This document shows positions 37,473-49,262 of a DNA stretch of 64,000 bases, piece by piece (within the stretch, counting starts at the first letter, position 1; every line of letters begins with the position of its first letter). Both the position numbers and the translations under genes were made by a program. The notes below the pieces were generated by a model. That model searched no databases. It saw nothing but the letters and a program-made list of their open reading frames with translations, and was not told the DNA's origin. Where the stretch lies: contig NC_083562.1 in assembly GCF_019925205.1 (NCBI RefSeq), positions 4,650,001 to 4,714,000 of the forward strand. Direction: 5' to 3'. This stretch comes from Metopolophium dirhodum. Its lineage: Eukaryota > Arthropoda > Insecta > Hemiptera > Aphididae.

Positions 37473-40400
37473 TGAATGCGCTCGCGGCTCGGGCGGCGTT
37501 GTCTGCACTGTACACCGCGTCGACGTCATCGTCGTCACTCGAGGCGGCGGGCACCCATGCGTGGACGACGGTGGCGTCGGCGGCCGCGGCCGTGGTTTCC
37601 AACGGCACCACCGCCGCCGCCGGGCTGCCCGACGGCGGACCGCTGCAGCCCAGGTTCACGCTGTCCCAGACGGTGTTCATCGCGCTCGTGTCCGGCATGC
37701 TCAGCTTCGTCACCGTGTCCGGCAACATAATGGTCATGGTGTCGTTCAAGATCGACAAGCAGCTGCAGAACATCAGCAACTACTTCCTGTTCAGCTTGGC
37801 GATGGCCGACTTCTTCATCGGGCTCATATCCATGCCGCTGTTCACCGTGTACACCATACTCGGCTACTGGCCGTTCGGCCGACACGTGTGCGACGGCTGG
37901 CTGGCACTCGACTATCTGGCCAGCAACGCTTCCGTGCTCAACCTGCTGTTGATCAGCTTCGACAGATACCTGTCCGTCACCAGGCCGCTGACGTACAGGG
38001 CCAAGCGGACCAAAGGCAAAGCGTTGCTGTTCATATGTAAGTGTACACGTATAAAATCATCGTTTTTAACAAACATTTTGTGTGCTACACGATTATGATA
38101 TTAAGGGTATAAGTTGTAGTCGGCCGTGTTATATTATTAATCCAGGATTTGAGTCGTAAAACATTAAAAATCGATGTTAATGTGATTATATTATTACATA
38201 TTATAGTACCTAGTTATATCATGCAGCAGCTAACCAACTAACATATTATACATTTCGTTTTTAATATAATAAGAATTGTATAAACAATTTGTTTGAACAT
38301 ATTTTTGCCTTTTGGTAACCCAACTCATCAACCATAAACGAATTCTGCGTACGCCACTAATATTATATTATGTTCTCTAAAATAAAGCTGTATGAAATAT
38401 AAAACTAATTAAAATATTCCTATGTCTATGTGTCTAAAATATAATAATATGATATAGAAGATACGCACGTGCATACATATATAGTGCGAAGGACATACCT
38501 ACACCGCTACACAACAATTTCGCTTATTAGATTCAACATCTCTAATACCTATGTAGTATGTGGACATGTGGTATTTGTTATGTGAATATTAAATGAGCTA
38601 AAATAGGGTTTGCTGGTTTGCTACCCACACCTCCATCTATTCCTGGTTCTAACATGATGAAGTTCTATCTAGGTGCAGATACTCTTGACATTATTAGTTA
38701 TGACTTGTGTAAGTTATTGCATAAAAAGTTTTTAAATTTTCAAAGCACAACAACAAATATTAGTTCAAACTTCAATAAAATATAATATATACTGCACTCG
38801 TAGTACAAAATCCAATTTGCTAAAAACTATTGTATATTTCAATATATGGTACCTACCTAATACATTTGCAAAAATGATGGACTTTGTTTGGAATAAAGAA
38901 TATTATGTAACTAACTGGATTACTTAATTACAATATTTGAATCAATAATTAACATATTAAGTCATGCATATATTATTTGAATACAATATTATCATAAATA
39001 GATAGAAGAATAAATACATTTTTAAAACAATAGATAATAATATAAGAAAATGTTATTTTATATTATTTTTTTGATAAAACAACAACGATTATTAACAAAG
39101 TTCAATAGAGATTATAATCAACATTATAATTACGGTTTAAATACTAATTATGAGAAATATTGATTTCCCACATTATTTTAGTTAGAGATTCCTCTCAATA
39201 TAGATTTGATTAATGGCAAATAAAATATGTCATGTAACCGGATTACAATACTACTCGGTATCCGAATACCGAGTCTTTCTAAATACTCCGTGACGCATCT
39301 AAAGGCTACTTAGCGGTTCCCATTTAAAACTTACTAATACTTATTGTACCTACCAAAACTCTTGTACCTTTTATCTATAGCAGGCGCAAATCCAAAATGT
39401 TTTGACAGGAGTACTCAAAAAAAATAACACGTGGACAGAAATCAGGAGAAGCCAAATATAGAAACTTTAAGTATTTTATTTGGTGCATGCGGTCCAGTGG
39501 TAAACCATTTGAACCATAATCGTACGTCAACCACTCACGTGTCGGATGATATTACATAATTCTATATTTCCCTTGATTGACGACATTGCGAAAATTCATA
39601 AAATTATCTGGAAATTGTTAAAGAACATGAAAATCTTTGATTTTTGAAATAATTAGTAATTAGAAGTAATGGGGTTTTGACTTTTCACAATGAATACACT
39701 TCTTAATAATTATTTGTAAAAACACCAAATTCGTCCAAAAGTAATACAAATATCAACATTGGTCCTCTATATTATAAATTATAATCTTTAGAATTAGAAT
39801 AGCGTATCACAAAATGAAAAGCTTATGAATTATTTCTATTATTTAAACAGATTTATTGTAGTTACATTTTTCCAACAGTCCCTTTCAAAAGTCAAGATAC
39901 TTCGATAGAACTGTTTTTTTTCTAATACAATGTGATTTATAAAATACAAACCACAGATAATTTAGCATAATTAGAAAGTTTTGTGACACAAATCACAATT
40001 TACAATATAAAACCACTTTGGAATGCCTATAGATCATCAGTTATCTCATTATTGAAGATATTTCAGACTTTCTAAGCACCGGATTGTAAATTAAATATTA
40101 AAAAATATTGATATGTTAACGTGTATGCTCATACGGATGACATTAGATGCATTTAAATACACCGTGTACCTTAAACGTACAATAAAGTTACAAGGAATAG
40201 GTAATATTAAAAAAAATATTTTCTATAAAATAATTATAAATGGACAATTGCATGGGGTATATGACAGATCAAAGCTCTAACAAGTATAATGTATATACTA
40301 CAATAGTTTGAATGATTATATTATTATCACTTATCATCCATGTCACATTTTATATTTTTGACTTTCCTAGTCAACATCTTGAAAGATTTAAAGAAATAAT

Positions 40401-43400
40401 AATTTATAAGTTAATAGATTTAAATGTGGATCGAAATAATATTTTTAGAGACACGATAGCAGTATAAGAAAAATGAATTATTTTTAAGTTTGCACAGAAA
40501 AATGAAAACAATAAACATTTATAAAAAAAAATTTAATTTTCACCGTGAATCTCAAGATTTCTGTTTAACCACCTCTATAAAATGCGAATATCGAAAAATC
40601 CTTTCTTATTGCACATCTAGATCAGTAGAGGAACCACCATTCCAAATTTCAAGTTGGTATATTTTGTAGTTTTTGAGATGTAGCGATCAATGAGTAAGTG
40701 AGTAAGTGCACTTATGACTGGTTTTTGGTTGATTTTATTTATAAATAAAATATTAAAATTCCAATAATATAACAAATAATTTTAACTTCAACGTTTTAGA
40801 ATTCATTGAACAGTTTCTTTTGTTATACATATAATTACGCGGTAAATTTAATTGAAAATAAGCCAAGCTAAATTTGTAGTTTTAAACAGTAAACGAAACC
40901 ACTTTGGAACTCTTATGTGTTAAATGACAAAGCTGGCACGTGGGTCTAACAGTGGAAAATCATATAAAATCGAGAAGTCTAGTCTCGACGAAGGTCCCCG
41001 ATTGCAAAGGCGCCATTTCTTATGCAGACAGCTATTTGAGAAACCTAAAATAAAAGCTAGATTGCAGCGGAAACAGACCGGCGTCTCCGTGGTACCAAAA
41101 AAGTTTGAGAAACCGGAAACGCGCATGAAATCTTTGCATGTGGGTAAGCTGCAACACTGGTCACTGTGTGTCGGTTGATTAAGTCTGCTGTGCATTATCC
41201 AAATGAAGACGGATCCCAGGCCCCATCATGAAGTAATTCCATGGCTAGGACAGTGACTTTGGGAGGTCAAAAGTAAAAAATTCTTTTTTTTTTCAAAATT
41301 ATCGTAACAAATAAAAAAAAAATTTGGAATTTTTAGGCTAAACCAGTTTTCAACAAAATCTATTTTGTTTTAGGCTGTAACTGAAAAATGAATAATTGCA
41401 GACTTGAATTGTTCATCAAATATTAATAATAATATATAATATATAATTTATAATATGGCTCTTTTGTGTTATTTATAAAAAAAATAAATTGAATACTTTT
41501 TTAGTTTTGATTAAAATAGCTTGAGAATGAAATACAAGGTTTCTCACAAATTCACAACTTTTTAACGACATTTAGAGTTTAAATTTCAATAAAATGCTAT
41601 ATTAAAAAAATTAAACAAAAATAATGATTTTCATTTAATTCATAAAAATATAAAATATTATTCGTATTTCGTAGGAACTTCAAACTTATTATTTAAGTAG
41701 AGTATAATACATATGTAATTTGTTTCTGGCAGAAATTAGTTAAGCCCTTCATATCAGTAATGGAAAAATAAATTATTTATAACAATATAAATAAATGATG
41801 AAATATTCTTAGTAATATAATATGCTGACTTAGGATTTATCATTGAATTCAAATTTAACACATCCATTATTACAGTGACCTACTCAATGTACATCACTCG
41901 ACACCTACTAAATAGAGCAGATAGCTATCGCGTATCAACAATTAATATTTATTATTTGCGATATTATCTATGTTTTCGTCCACCTTGAGTTTTTAGTTTA
42001 AAGCTATAAATTTCCACCCGACATATTCAGATATTCGTACTACGCGTTACGAATTTTAAAACTTTTCATACAGAGACGTTTAATATAATAACTTTATGAC
42101 AAGTGTAATATGTATTTTATCGTTGAAGGCTGTATTAAGATTAATGCATTGTATAGTAATATTATGTACATACACAGACAGATACACCGCCAAACGTGTA
42201 AAACCGGGAAACAATGAAAACTCGTATGTAATTTAATACGATAATAATAATATAATATAGGTCCCGCGCGAACAATGTAAATTGTAAATAATATCGTGTG
42301 GGTTACTACTACGGGCGTTGTCACTAATCCTTGCCAACAAGTGTTGTCGAATTCGCGTATTATACACATATAGGTACTTATACGGACGACTATATCAGAT
42401 GATTTGACAGTCGTGCCGAGCAACGGGTAGCCTGCTGTATGACAATATCCTCCACAGGGTAGTAGTGTAGTACATAATATATATTATAATGCAGCCAGTC
42501 GGATTACGGACCGTGATGAAGATGTGTTTATTAAATATTGATTAATGTACAGCGTTTGATAGGCAGTCGCGAACAGCGAAACGTACCATATTATATTATT
42601 ATCACGGTTCGGAGTGGTATAATAAAAATTGTATAAAGCACTGAAAAAGTTCAAATATTCATTTATACTATACATATATGCGACCGATAATATAATCGTA
42701 GGTATGTACTAAATTCGTAGATCGTGTAAGACACAAACATATTTTAAAATTTTGTTATTTATTTTGTAAGCTATTCAAAACAATAAGTACTATTCTGAAT
42801 AATAGCAGAGTAAAAATATTAATAAATATGATTGCTTATAGTTTTTGAAATATTTATTAATTTATTGTTGACGATTTGTTTATGAACAACACGTTAAATA
42901 TCAAATATGATAATTGTTGTGTATGGCTTAATGTAGCCAATTCATAAAAATAATATCATGTTAAGTAAAATGTAGTTATCAAAAAGTTTCTACCTAAGTA
43001 CCTATTTGTATAAAATTGTTTATAGGTGTCTTATATTTGCTATGCTTTTCTACATTATACTAATATGAAATGTCCATATTTGTATGTCCCAAATCCTGAA
43101 TTTATGAAATACATACTTTATACTTTTTTTTATAATTTTATACTTTCGTATAGTTGCAGTTAAATGCTACGGTGATTGAGAAGTATAAAGGTATCATATT
43201 AACATCCTGAATGCTGATACAGATTGTAGTATGACCAGATAATTGTGATTTAGTTGTTGCAGCAGTTTCCATAAAGTTTGTTTTATTCAATAGCAGCGAA
43301 TCGATTGTCGATGCAAACATATGCCGCATTTTAATTTATTATAATCGAAGTGAAAAATATTCATTTATTAAATGAAAAATATAAGGCATAATTACAGTAA

Positions 43401-46400
43401 TATCTTTCCGTTTTCTTAATTTTTTTTATTTGTCTAATACCTACTCTAATGACTGTTGCAGTGTTGTAGTATTCTAGTATATATATATTGGGTCGATAAT
43501 TACTAATTAGATTAAGAATAATCAAATAAATAATTATTACCATTCAATGTAGGTAGGTACCTATAATTTATTTTATATTTATAAATATTAAAAAAAATAA
43601 TATTCATTAAGTGGACCAATCTTTAATCAAGTGATGACGCGTTGTTGAGATTTAATTTATACTTGGGCTATACCTACGATTTTAACGAACTATTAAATTG
43701 GTTTCCCGTTAGTCTCGTTAAAATGTTTAATATACAGAACTTCATCGAAATGCACCGCAATAATGATGTAATATTTTTAAAGCGACTTTTGAAGTGCACG
43801 CGACTCGTACAACAGCAGTTATACTCAATATGATTTTTTTATTTTCAGCGGCCGCGTGGATCATTTCACTGGGCTTATGGCCACCTTGGATTTATCTGTG
43901 GCCGATCATAGAAGGTCGTCGGACCGTGCCCGAAATTCAGTGTTACATACAGTTCATACTGACCAATCAGTACATTACTTTCGGCACGGCCATTGCCGCT
44001 TTTTACGTTCCGGTTACGGTCATGTGTTTTCTGTATTTCCGAATATACAGAGAGACAAAAAAGAGACAAAAAGACTTGCCGAATCTGCAAGCCATGAACA
44101 AACCACACAAGTGAGAACGTAGAAAACAACGCCGAAAATCGTTTTCCTGCAGCAGGTGGTAATTACTGATGTTTTAATACTCTGTGTTTTCGGAATTTTT
44201 AGCGATCACCAACACGAGGAATCGTGGGGTCGCATACGGTCCGAGTCGAATCAAGTAAATTCGTTGGATCGACGAGAAATGTATGAGACCAGTTCGTTGC
44301 GCAAGGCGTACTCTCAGTGTTCATTGGTATTTATAAGCTAACGAATTTAATATCAATACAAAATAAGCCAATACTTCTGTTAAAAAGAATAGTGTAATAT
44401 TTTATTACACGCGTTTACGCTTGGGTATTATATTTATTTTAATAGGTACTTAACGAAAAGTTAAAAAGCTAATGATAAATCTGTACATTTTATAATATTT
44501 TTAAAACAATTTTACATAGAATGTCCTAAAATTAAATTATTATTATTATTAATATTGGGAAAATATCAAGAAAGATATGATTGTATCTTGTACAAATACC
44601 TATTAGATAGAAAATATAAAAAATAGTATTAACGTAATGTTAAATTATTATAATATCATAAGATAAAAAAAAAATTACATATAAAGAAATAACCACGAAA
44701 GCACAATGACCATAAAAATACGTAGGTATATCATCAAATTAACTATAGAGCATCTATATGTCCCTCCGTTAAAAGGAAGTTTATACTTCCGATTAGTCGT
44801 TCCCGGGAGCAGCCCGAAATAATTCGTTTTTGTTAGTCGTCGAATGCGAGCAACTCCCGAGACGGCGAGTCTATATACAGAGCATATAGTCCGACCCTAG
44901 AGCGCGCGTATTGACCGCGTACATTCCTCCTGGACCGACCCGGTGGCTTAGTCCGGGAACGGAAACCTAACGAATTCCCACAGGGACCGTGATAATAATC
45001 GTTTGCTCGGCAAAAGAATCCCTGTAATGTCAGAAAACATAAATAAATTTGTATTTTATTTATAATACGTTCTTCGTGAACAGTAGTAAACTCGTAATAT
45101 GAAAATTTATCATATTGTTCGAAAAAAAAAAATAATATTCGACGGCCGATAACAGCTATAACGCTACTTACTGAGCAGTAACAGACGGAGAGGTTTTATG
45201 AGTGGATTTGTGAGGCTATTTTCTTTAAGTTATCATATGCTGCAGTGTGATTTTATATTACTGTATTTGAATTTCAATTTTGATTCTATATATATATTAT
45301 ATAAGATATTAAGTAAATATTTTATGGCAGAGAGTAATTCTATCGAGGATAGAATACTGAAAGGAATAAATAAGTGCATGGAAAATATGTGAGAGTGGTC
45401 TTAGGGAAAAAATGGTTTGTTTAGTGAAGACAGAAGTTCGCGTCAACGCTGTTAAAACCACGCGGTCTTGCCAGTTGCCAATAGTGATGTTTGCGTGCAC
45501 CGATGCTCGGTTTAGAATAATAAAAATATATTTTAAGTCCTAAACATATTTTTTAAGAACCTCTTCGAGGATGATTCGGTTTTTGATTATTTTTGTCTCT
45601 GTTTCTTCCATAGTATTTTCTATTATTTCACCCGTAATATATCATACCTATACAACCTACATATAATATATATTATTTTAAGTAGATAAGGGATATTACT
45701 TCTGACCTGTGACCGATTAATACGTATTTTTACATAACTTCTTTAGGCTTTATAAGTTATATAATATTATGTGTTAATACATACCTATATATTATTCAGA
45801 TTTACTATGTTTTTTTTTTTTTTGTCTTTTTCACGGTACATTTTTGACAACTGCTGTCGAAGCTGTCGAGGTCACGCCGTCAGATTATTCTCCACCCACT
45901 CTTAATACCTATCCCCTGCCGGCCTTTCCCTACCCCACATACGCCTTAACCACATAACCAACCATAACGGCGATCGGGTATTGTTTTAGAAAGCGAGGCG
46001 CCTGCTGACGTGGTCGTGGCTGCGCGATTGGTGCGTGGATTGGTGGCACTCAGGCCGCGACGACGAGTACGACGAGGAAGATGACCAAACGCCAAGCGAC
46101 GTGCCTGGTGGCATTAGCTACGGTACGACCGTGTCCAGGTCGACGTCGCTGAACGTCATACACCAGCAGCAGCCCACGACGCCCACGCCGATGAAATCCT
46201 ATCACATGGTCAACAATAACAACCGGCTGACCAACCGGTCCTTGTCCAATGATTCGGTAAGTACGCCGATAATTCGTCATAAGTTGATTACGGATTTTGA
46301 TATTTTTTGAAGTACTAAAAACATATTGAAAAAGCAATTAAAATAAAACAAAACAAAAAAAACCCTTAAAATAGTTTACTATAACTATAAAATATTAAAA

Positions 46401-49262
46401 TTAGGTTTTTGATATTTTTTACTGTAGTTATACCAATAAGACTGTTGGTTTCACAAAACTGCTGTACTTCCCTAATTTTTTTTTTATTATATATGTAGTG
46501 ACTAGATATATTGGTATTTACAATGATATATTTGAGATAAAAACGATATAATTCTGATGTAGGTATTATATACAAGCAAAATATTCTTTATTTATATTCG
46601 GTTTCGATTTTATTTCAATATTTTTATCAACTCAATTATTTAAAAATAAAAATACTATTATTACGTGTTTTTTTTCATTAATTAGTAAGTAAACTGAAGT
46701 GTTGAACATTCATTTTAAGTTGTACGAATCACAAATATTATACCAGATAAAGATTAGTTTTGAACAGGTATAGAAAAAAAGCAAAACCCATACTCTAATC
46801 ATAACTCATAAGTATAACATATTTACTGATATTATTTTATTAGTGATTAATGATTATTTAAGACGTTACAATGACGAATATTGACGTTTAAAATGTTCAA
46901 TAAAAATAAAAATAATAAGAATGCTCGGCCGCTCGGGTGTAGATAACATAATATATTTTGTAATTTATTATGTGTTGATATTGTTTTAACCATTAGTATT
47001 AATTCAAAGATGATACAATAGTATGAAAAGCCAGTTTCAATTTCACGTTGAATAATAAAATCTATAATAACCTATCCACCTACGTAAAGTAATGTCACCC
47101 GGCACCCGATGTCTTTTTAAGTTTAGGAAAAATGTATGTTCTAAAATATTTGCATTGCGTTTACGTTGATATTGCGCGTAATTTATGGAAGGTCATATTA
47201 TATAACATAACGTCATTAGTTTTCCTATTAGATTATTCAATTATTATTTATTTCGTAATACTTTATAGTACCCGTATTCGCAATTCATAATTTAATCTGA
47301 GAATAAAATGTATAAACAAACATGGCCAATTAAGGTGTAGGGTATACCAAATACCTAATATTTTTAGACATGAAGTAATTGCACTACAAGGCATTTTCGA
47401 GTAGGACGAACGTCGAACAACAATACATCTATAGAAATGTTTTCCTCCTTTTAAAATTATTTTTGTTATCGTAGGTATATACGTAATAAGTTACATAATA
47501 TAATAAATGGAGTATCATTTTTTTCTGTTACACTCGATCTCTTCGATATCAATACTATTCAATTGTCCATGTACAATATCTATTTTTTGAGCTTAAGCCC
47601 CGGCAACTATGGCCATTAGCTGTTTTTTGTTTGTAGGTTGTTTGTTGGGGGAGGAAACGGTTGGTTGGCCATTTGTATGTGTGGCAAGGATTTGTTTGCT
47701 AAAAAATCCCAAGTGGTCACCCATCCGAGAGCTAGCAACATCGGCCGGTACGTACACTCAAAACGTTTCTGCAGTTGAGTGTACAGACCGCGCCACACCG
47801 CGCCACATGCCCACATATTATTATATATACAAGGTGTAACAGAAAGACTCGACGAAAAAAAAAATGATGCTACTTAAACGTATGACAAAAATTGTTAGTA
47901 AATTATATGATTAGTAAATAATTTAAGAAATATACTCATGTGAGCAAATTCCCAAAAAAAATATTTTGAAAAAAGTTATTACGTTCAAAATTTATTTAAT
48001 CAAAAAAATATTGATATTTTAAGAAATTCTAAAAAATAAACTACTTGACTTAGATAAATGTTTTTACTATCAAAATTGTTCTTATAATCAGATTCACAAA
48101 TTGGCTATTTTGAATAAAGGTATCCAAAAAAATCTAAATCAAATTTAAAATTTAAAATTTTCGGTTCTAAAAAATAAAAATAATTTTTTTGTATAATATA
48201 TGTGTAGCTCAAGTGACTATAAATTATATATATAAAAAAAAATTTTAATTATTGATTAGAACAAAAGTTTTTCCAAAAGTTCTATCTGTTACACCCTGTA
48301 TATACATGTATCGTTGTAGGTACAATATTATATGTAAATCTCATTAAAAACGCCGAAACACTTATTATATAATATTATATGAGAAAGGTTCGTATAACGC
48401 TTTAATTGGAGAATACTAAAAAACAACAATAATGATATATTATTTCCAGTACTTTTTTTATTCAAATTTATTCCAAAGTCGTCTTCTCCCCCCCCCCCCC
48501 CTCAAAACTATGTTATTATAACGTTTTTTTTTTTTTGTAGAAAAATCATAGTTTTAATAATGTCAGTGGACGCATCGGCACTTTAATAACAACTACCTAC
48601 TACTAAAATAGCAACAAAAATAATAATAATATTAATAATATGATCGCGTGGTTTTTTCGTGCCACGTTCGATAATAATATGTGCAGGTGTACACGATCGT
48701 GATAAAGTTGCCGGGCGACACCGACCTCCAAGACGCGCCGACGGTGAGGCAGTATCACGGGTGTTACGAGGAGTCGCGGCGGCACGGTGCGGGCGGCCCA
48801 ATGTCGCGCCGGCCGTCGTCGCAGGACATGCGGCTGCCGCTGAGCGCGGCGAAGATCGTGCAACCCAAGCAGCTGACCCGGGCGCAGGGGGCCGCGTTCC
48901 AGGCCAAGGAGAAGAAGAAGAAGAAGTTCCAGGAGAAGAAGAGCGAACGGAAGGCGGCCAAAACGCTGTCGGCCATACTGCTGACGTTCATCATCACGTG
49001 GACGCCGTACAACATACTAGTGCTGCTGAAACCGTTCACGGCGGCCACTGGGGGCGACGACGGCGGCGGAAACGAGGCCGACAGCAACAAGGAGTGGGTG
49101 ACGCAGGGCATGTGGGACTTTTTCTATTACCTGTGCTACATCAACAGCACCATCAACCCGGTGTGCTACGCCCTGTGCAACGCCACTTTCCGCATGACCT
49201 ACGTGCGGATACTCAAGTGCAAGTGGAACACCCGCAGGCAGCCACCGCACTTCCGCGCGTGA
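37472..49262 (+). CDS. mAChR-A: Muscarinic acetylcholine receptor, A type (GPCR)
   Basis: This is a class A G-protein-coupled receptor for acetylcholine in the neuronal plasma membrane; the insect A type is known to couple to Gq. Five exons join in frame: 37472-38036, 43849-44110, 44203-44326, 45990-46256 and 48687-49262, giving 597 residues. The start is the first in-frame ATG after a TGA at 37301. The N-terminus is Ala/Ser/Thr-rich with one sequon (Asn44). TM1 is about 66-91, with SGNIMVMVSFKIDKQLQ following. TM3 carries the amine-binding Asp147 (LDYLASNAS) and the D164-R165-Y166 motif. TM4 starts exon 2 (LWPPWIYLWP). TM5 contains FGTAIAAFYVPVT. Then come a long third intracellular loop (about 258-497, spread over four exons), TM6 TWTPYNILVLL (about 499-520) and TM7 with NSTINPVCYALC (557-569). 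The tail is short (HFRA). All binding and coupling motifs are intact. The coding exons are GC-rich against AT-rich introns. AATAAA at 49673-49678 is a possible polyadenylation signal. Confidence 0.96.
39253..39274. repeat. Perfect 9-bp-arm palindrome
   Basis: ACTCGGTAT and ATACCGAGT flank the four-base loop CCGA. The surrounding GGATTACAATACT suggests that it belongs to a dispersed repeat, but no second copy is in this window. Confidence 0.7.
40900..41240. other. GC-richer insert with overlapping open frames, identity unknown
   Basis: Both strands are open for 84-91 codons here (+ strand 40924-41178, - strand 40920-41195). Neither product has a motif I recognise. The + frame is rich in Lys and Arg (RLQRRHFLCRQLFEKPK). 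It adjoins transposon-like sequence to the right, so it is probably part of a mobile element and not a receptor exon. No good splice sites flank it. Confidence 0.35.
41250..41640 (-). mobile_element. Degenerate relative of the 54.6-kb transposon
   Basis: The order GGGAGGTCAAAA, a T/A-rich block, AACAAAATCTATTTTG, then TTGAGAATGAAATACAAGGT follows the reverse complement of 56140 down to about 55800 in the long-TIR element, with many mismatches. The boundaries are approximate. Confidence 0.5.
44327..45989 (+). other. Intron 3 of mAChR-A coding region, with LTR-like block
   Basis: The block at about 44760-45060 stands out by GC content. It starts near TGTCCCTCCG, has TATATACAG with an initiator-like site, and leads into AATAAATTTG. 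These could be parts of a solo LTR, but neither a TG...CA boundary pair nor a target duplication could be proved. The rest is AT-rich. Confidence 0.4.
47596..47810 (-). mobile_element. 5S-rRNA-derived SINE (SINE3 type), partial
   Basis: Read on the minus strand, it contains GGATGGGTGACCACTTGGGA (complement of 47707-47726), which is the internal promoter region of 5S rRNA with few changes, preceded by CCGGCCGATGTTGCT. Its tail ACAAACAAAAAACAGCTAAT then GGCCATAGTTGCCGG matches the tail of the tRNA-headed SINE at 30707-30992. The 5' part of the head (47750-47810) is poorly matched and may be rearranged. Confidence 0.7.
47830..48298. mobile_element. GGTGTAAC MITE, copy B
   Basis: The left end CAAGGTGTAACAGAAAGACT and the right end AGTTCTATCTGTTACACCCT pair as inverted repeats, with TATATA on both sides. 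The interior matches copy A at 34771-35168 (ACTACTTGACTTAGATAAAT, GGCTATTTTGAA) with about 70 additional bases. It directly abuts the SINE. Confidence 0.8.

Larger units (their letters stand above)
38037..43848 (+). other. Intron 1 of mAChR-A coding region
   Basis: This 5.8-kb intron has donor GTAAGT and acceptor ATTTTCAG. It contains a 22-base hairpin at 39253-39274, repeat-like sequence at 40560-40720 and an odd GC-richer block at 40900-41240. It also holds a degenerate relative of the 54.6-kb transposon at 41250-41640. The rest is AT-rich with no gene. Confidence 0.85.
46257..48686 (+). other. Intron 4 of mAChR-A coding region
   Basis: It has donor GTAAGT and acceptor ATGTGCAG. It holds, in order, a 5S-headed SINE fragment (minus strand), the copy B MITE and a poly(C) tract at about 48488-48501. 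No other gene was seen. Confidence 0.85.

Noticed and set aside
37204..37885. Several long open frames on both strands around the receptor exon
   Set aside because: They are shadow frames of GC-rich codons and GGC repeats. Only the frame from 37472 carries GPCR motifs and correct splice phases.
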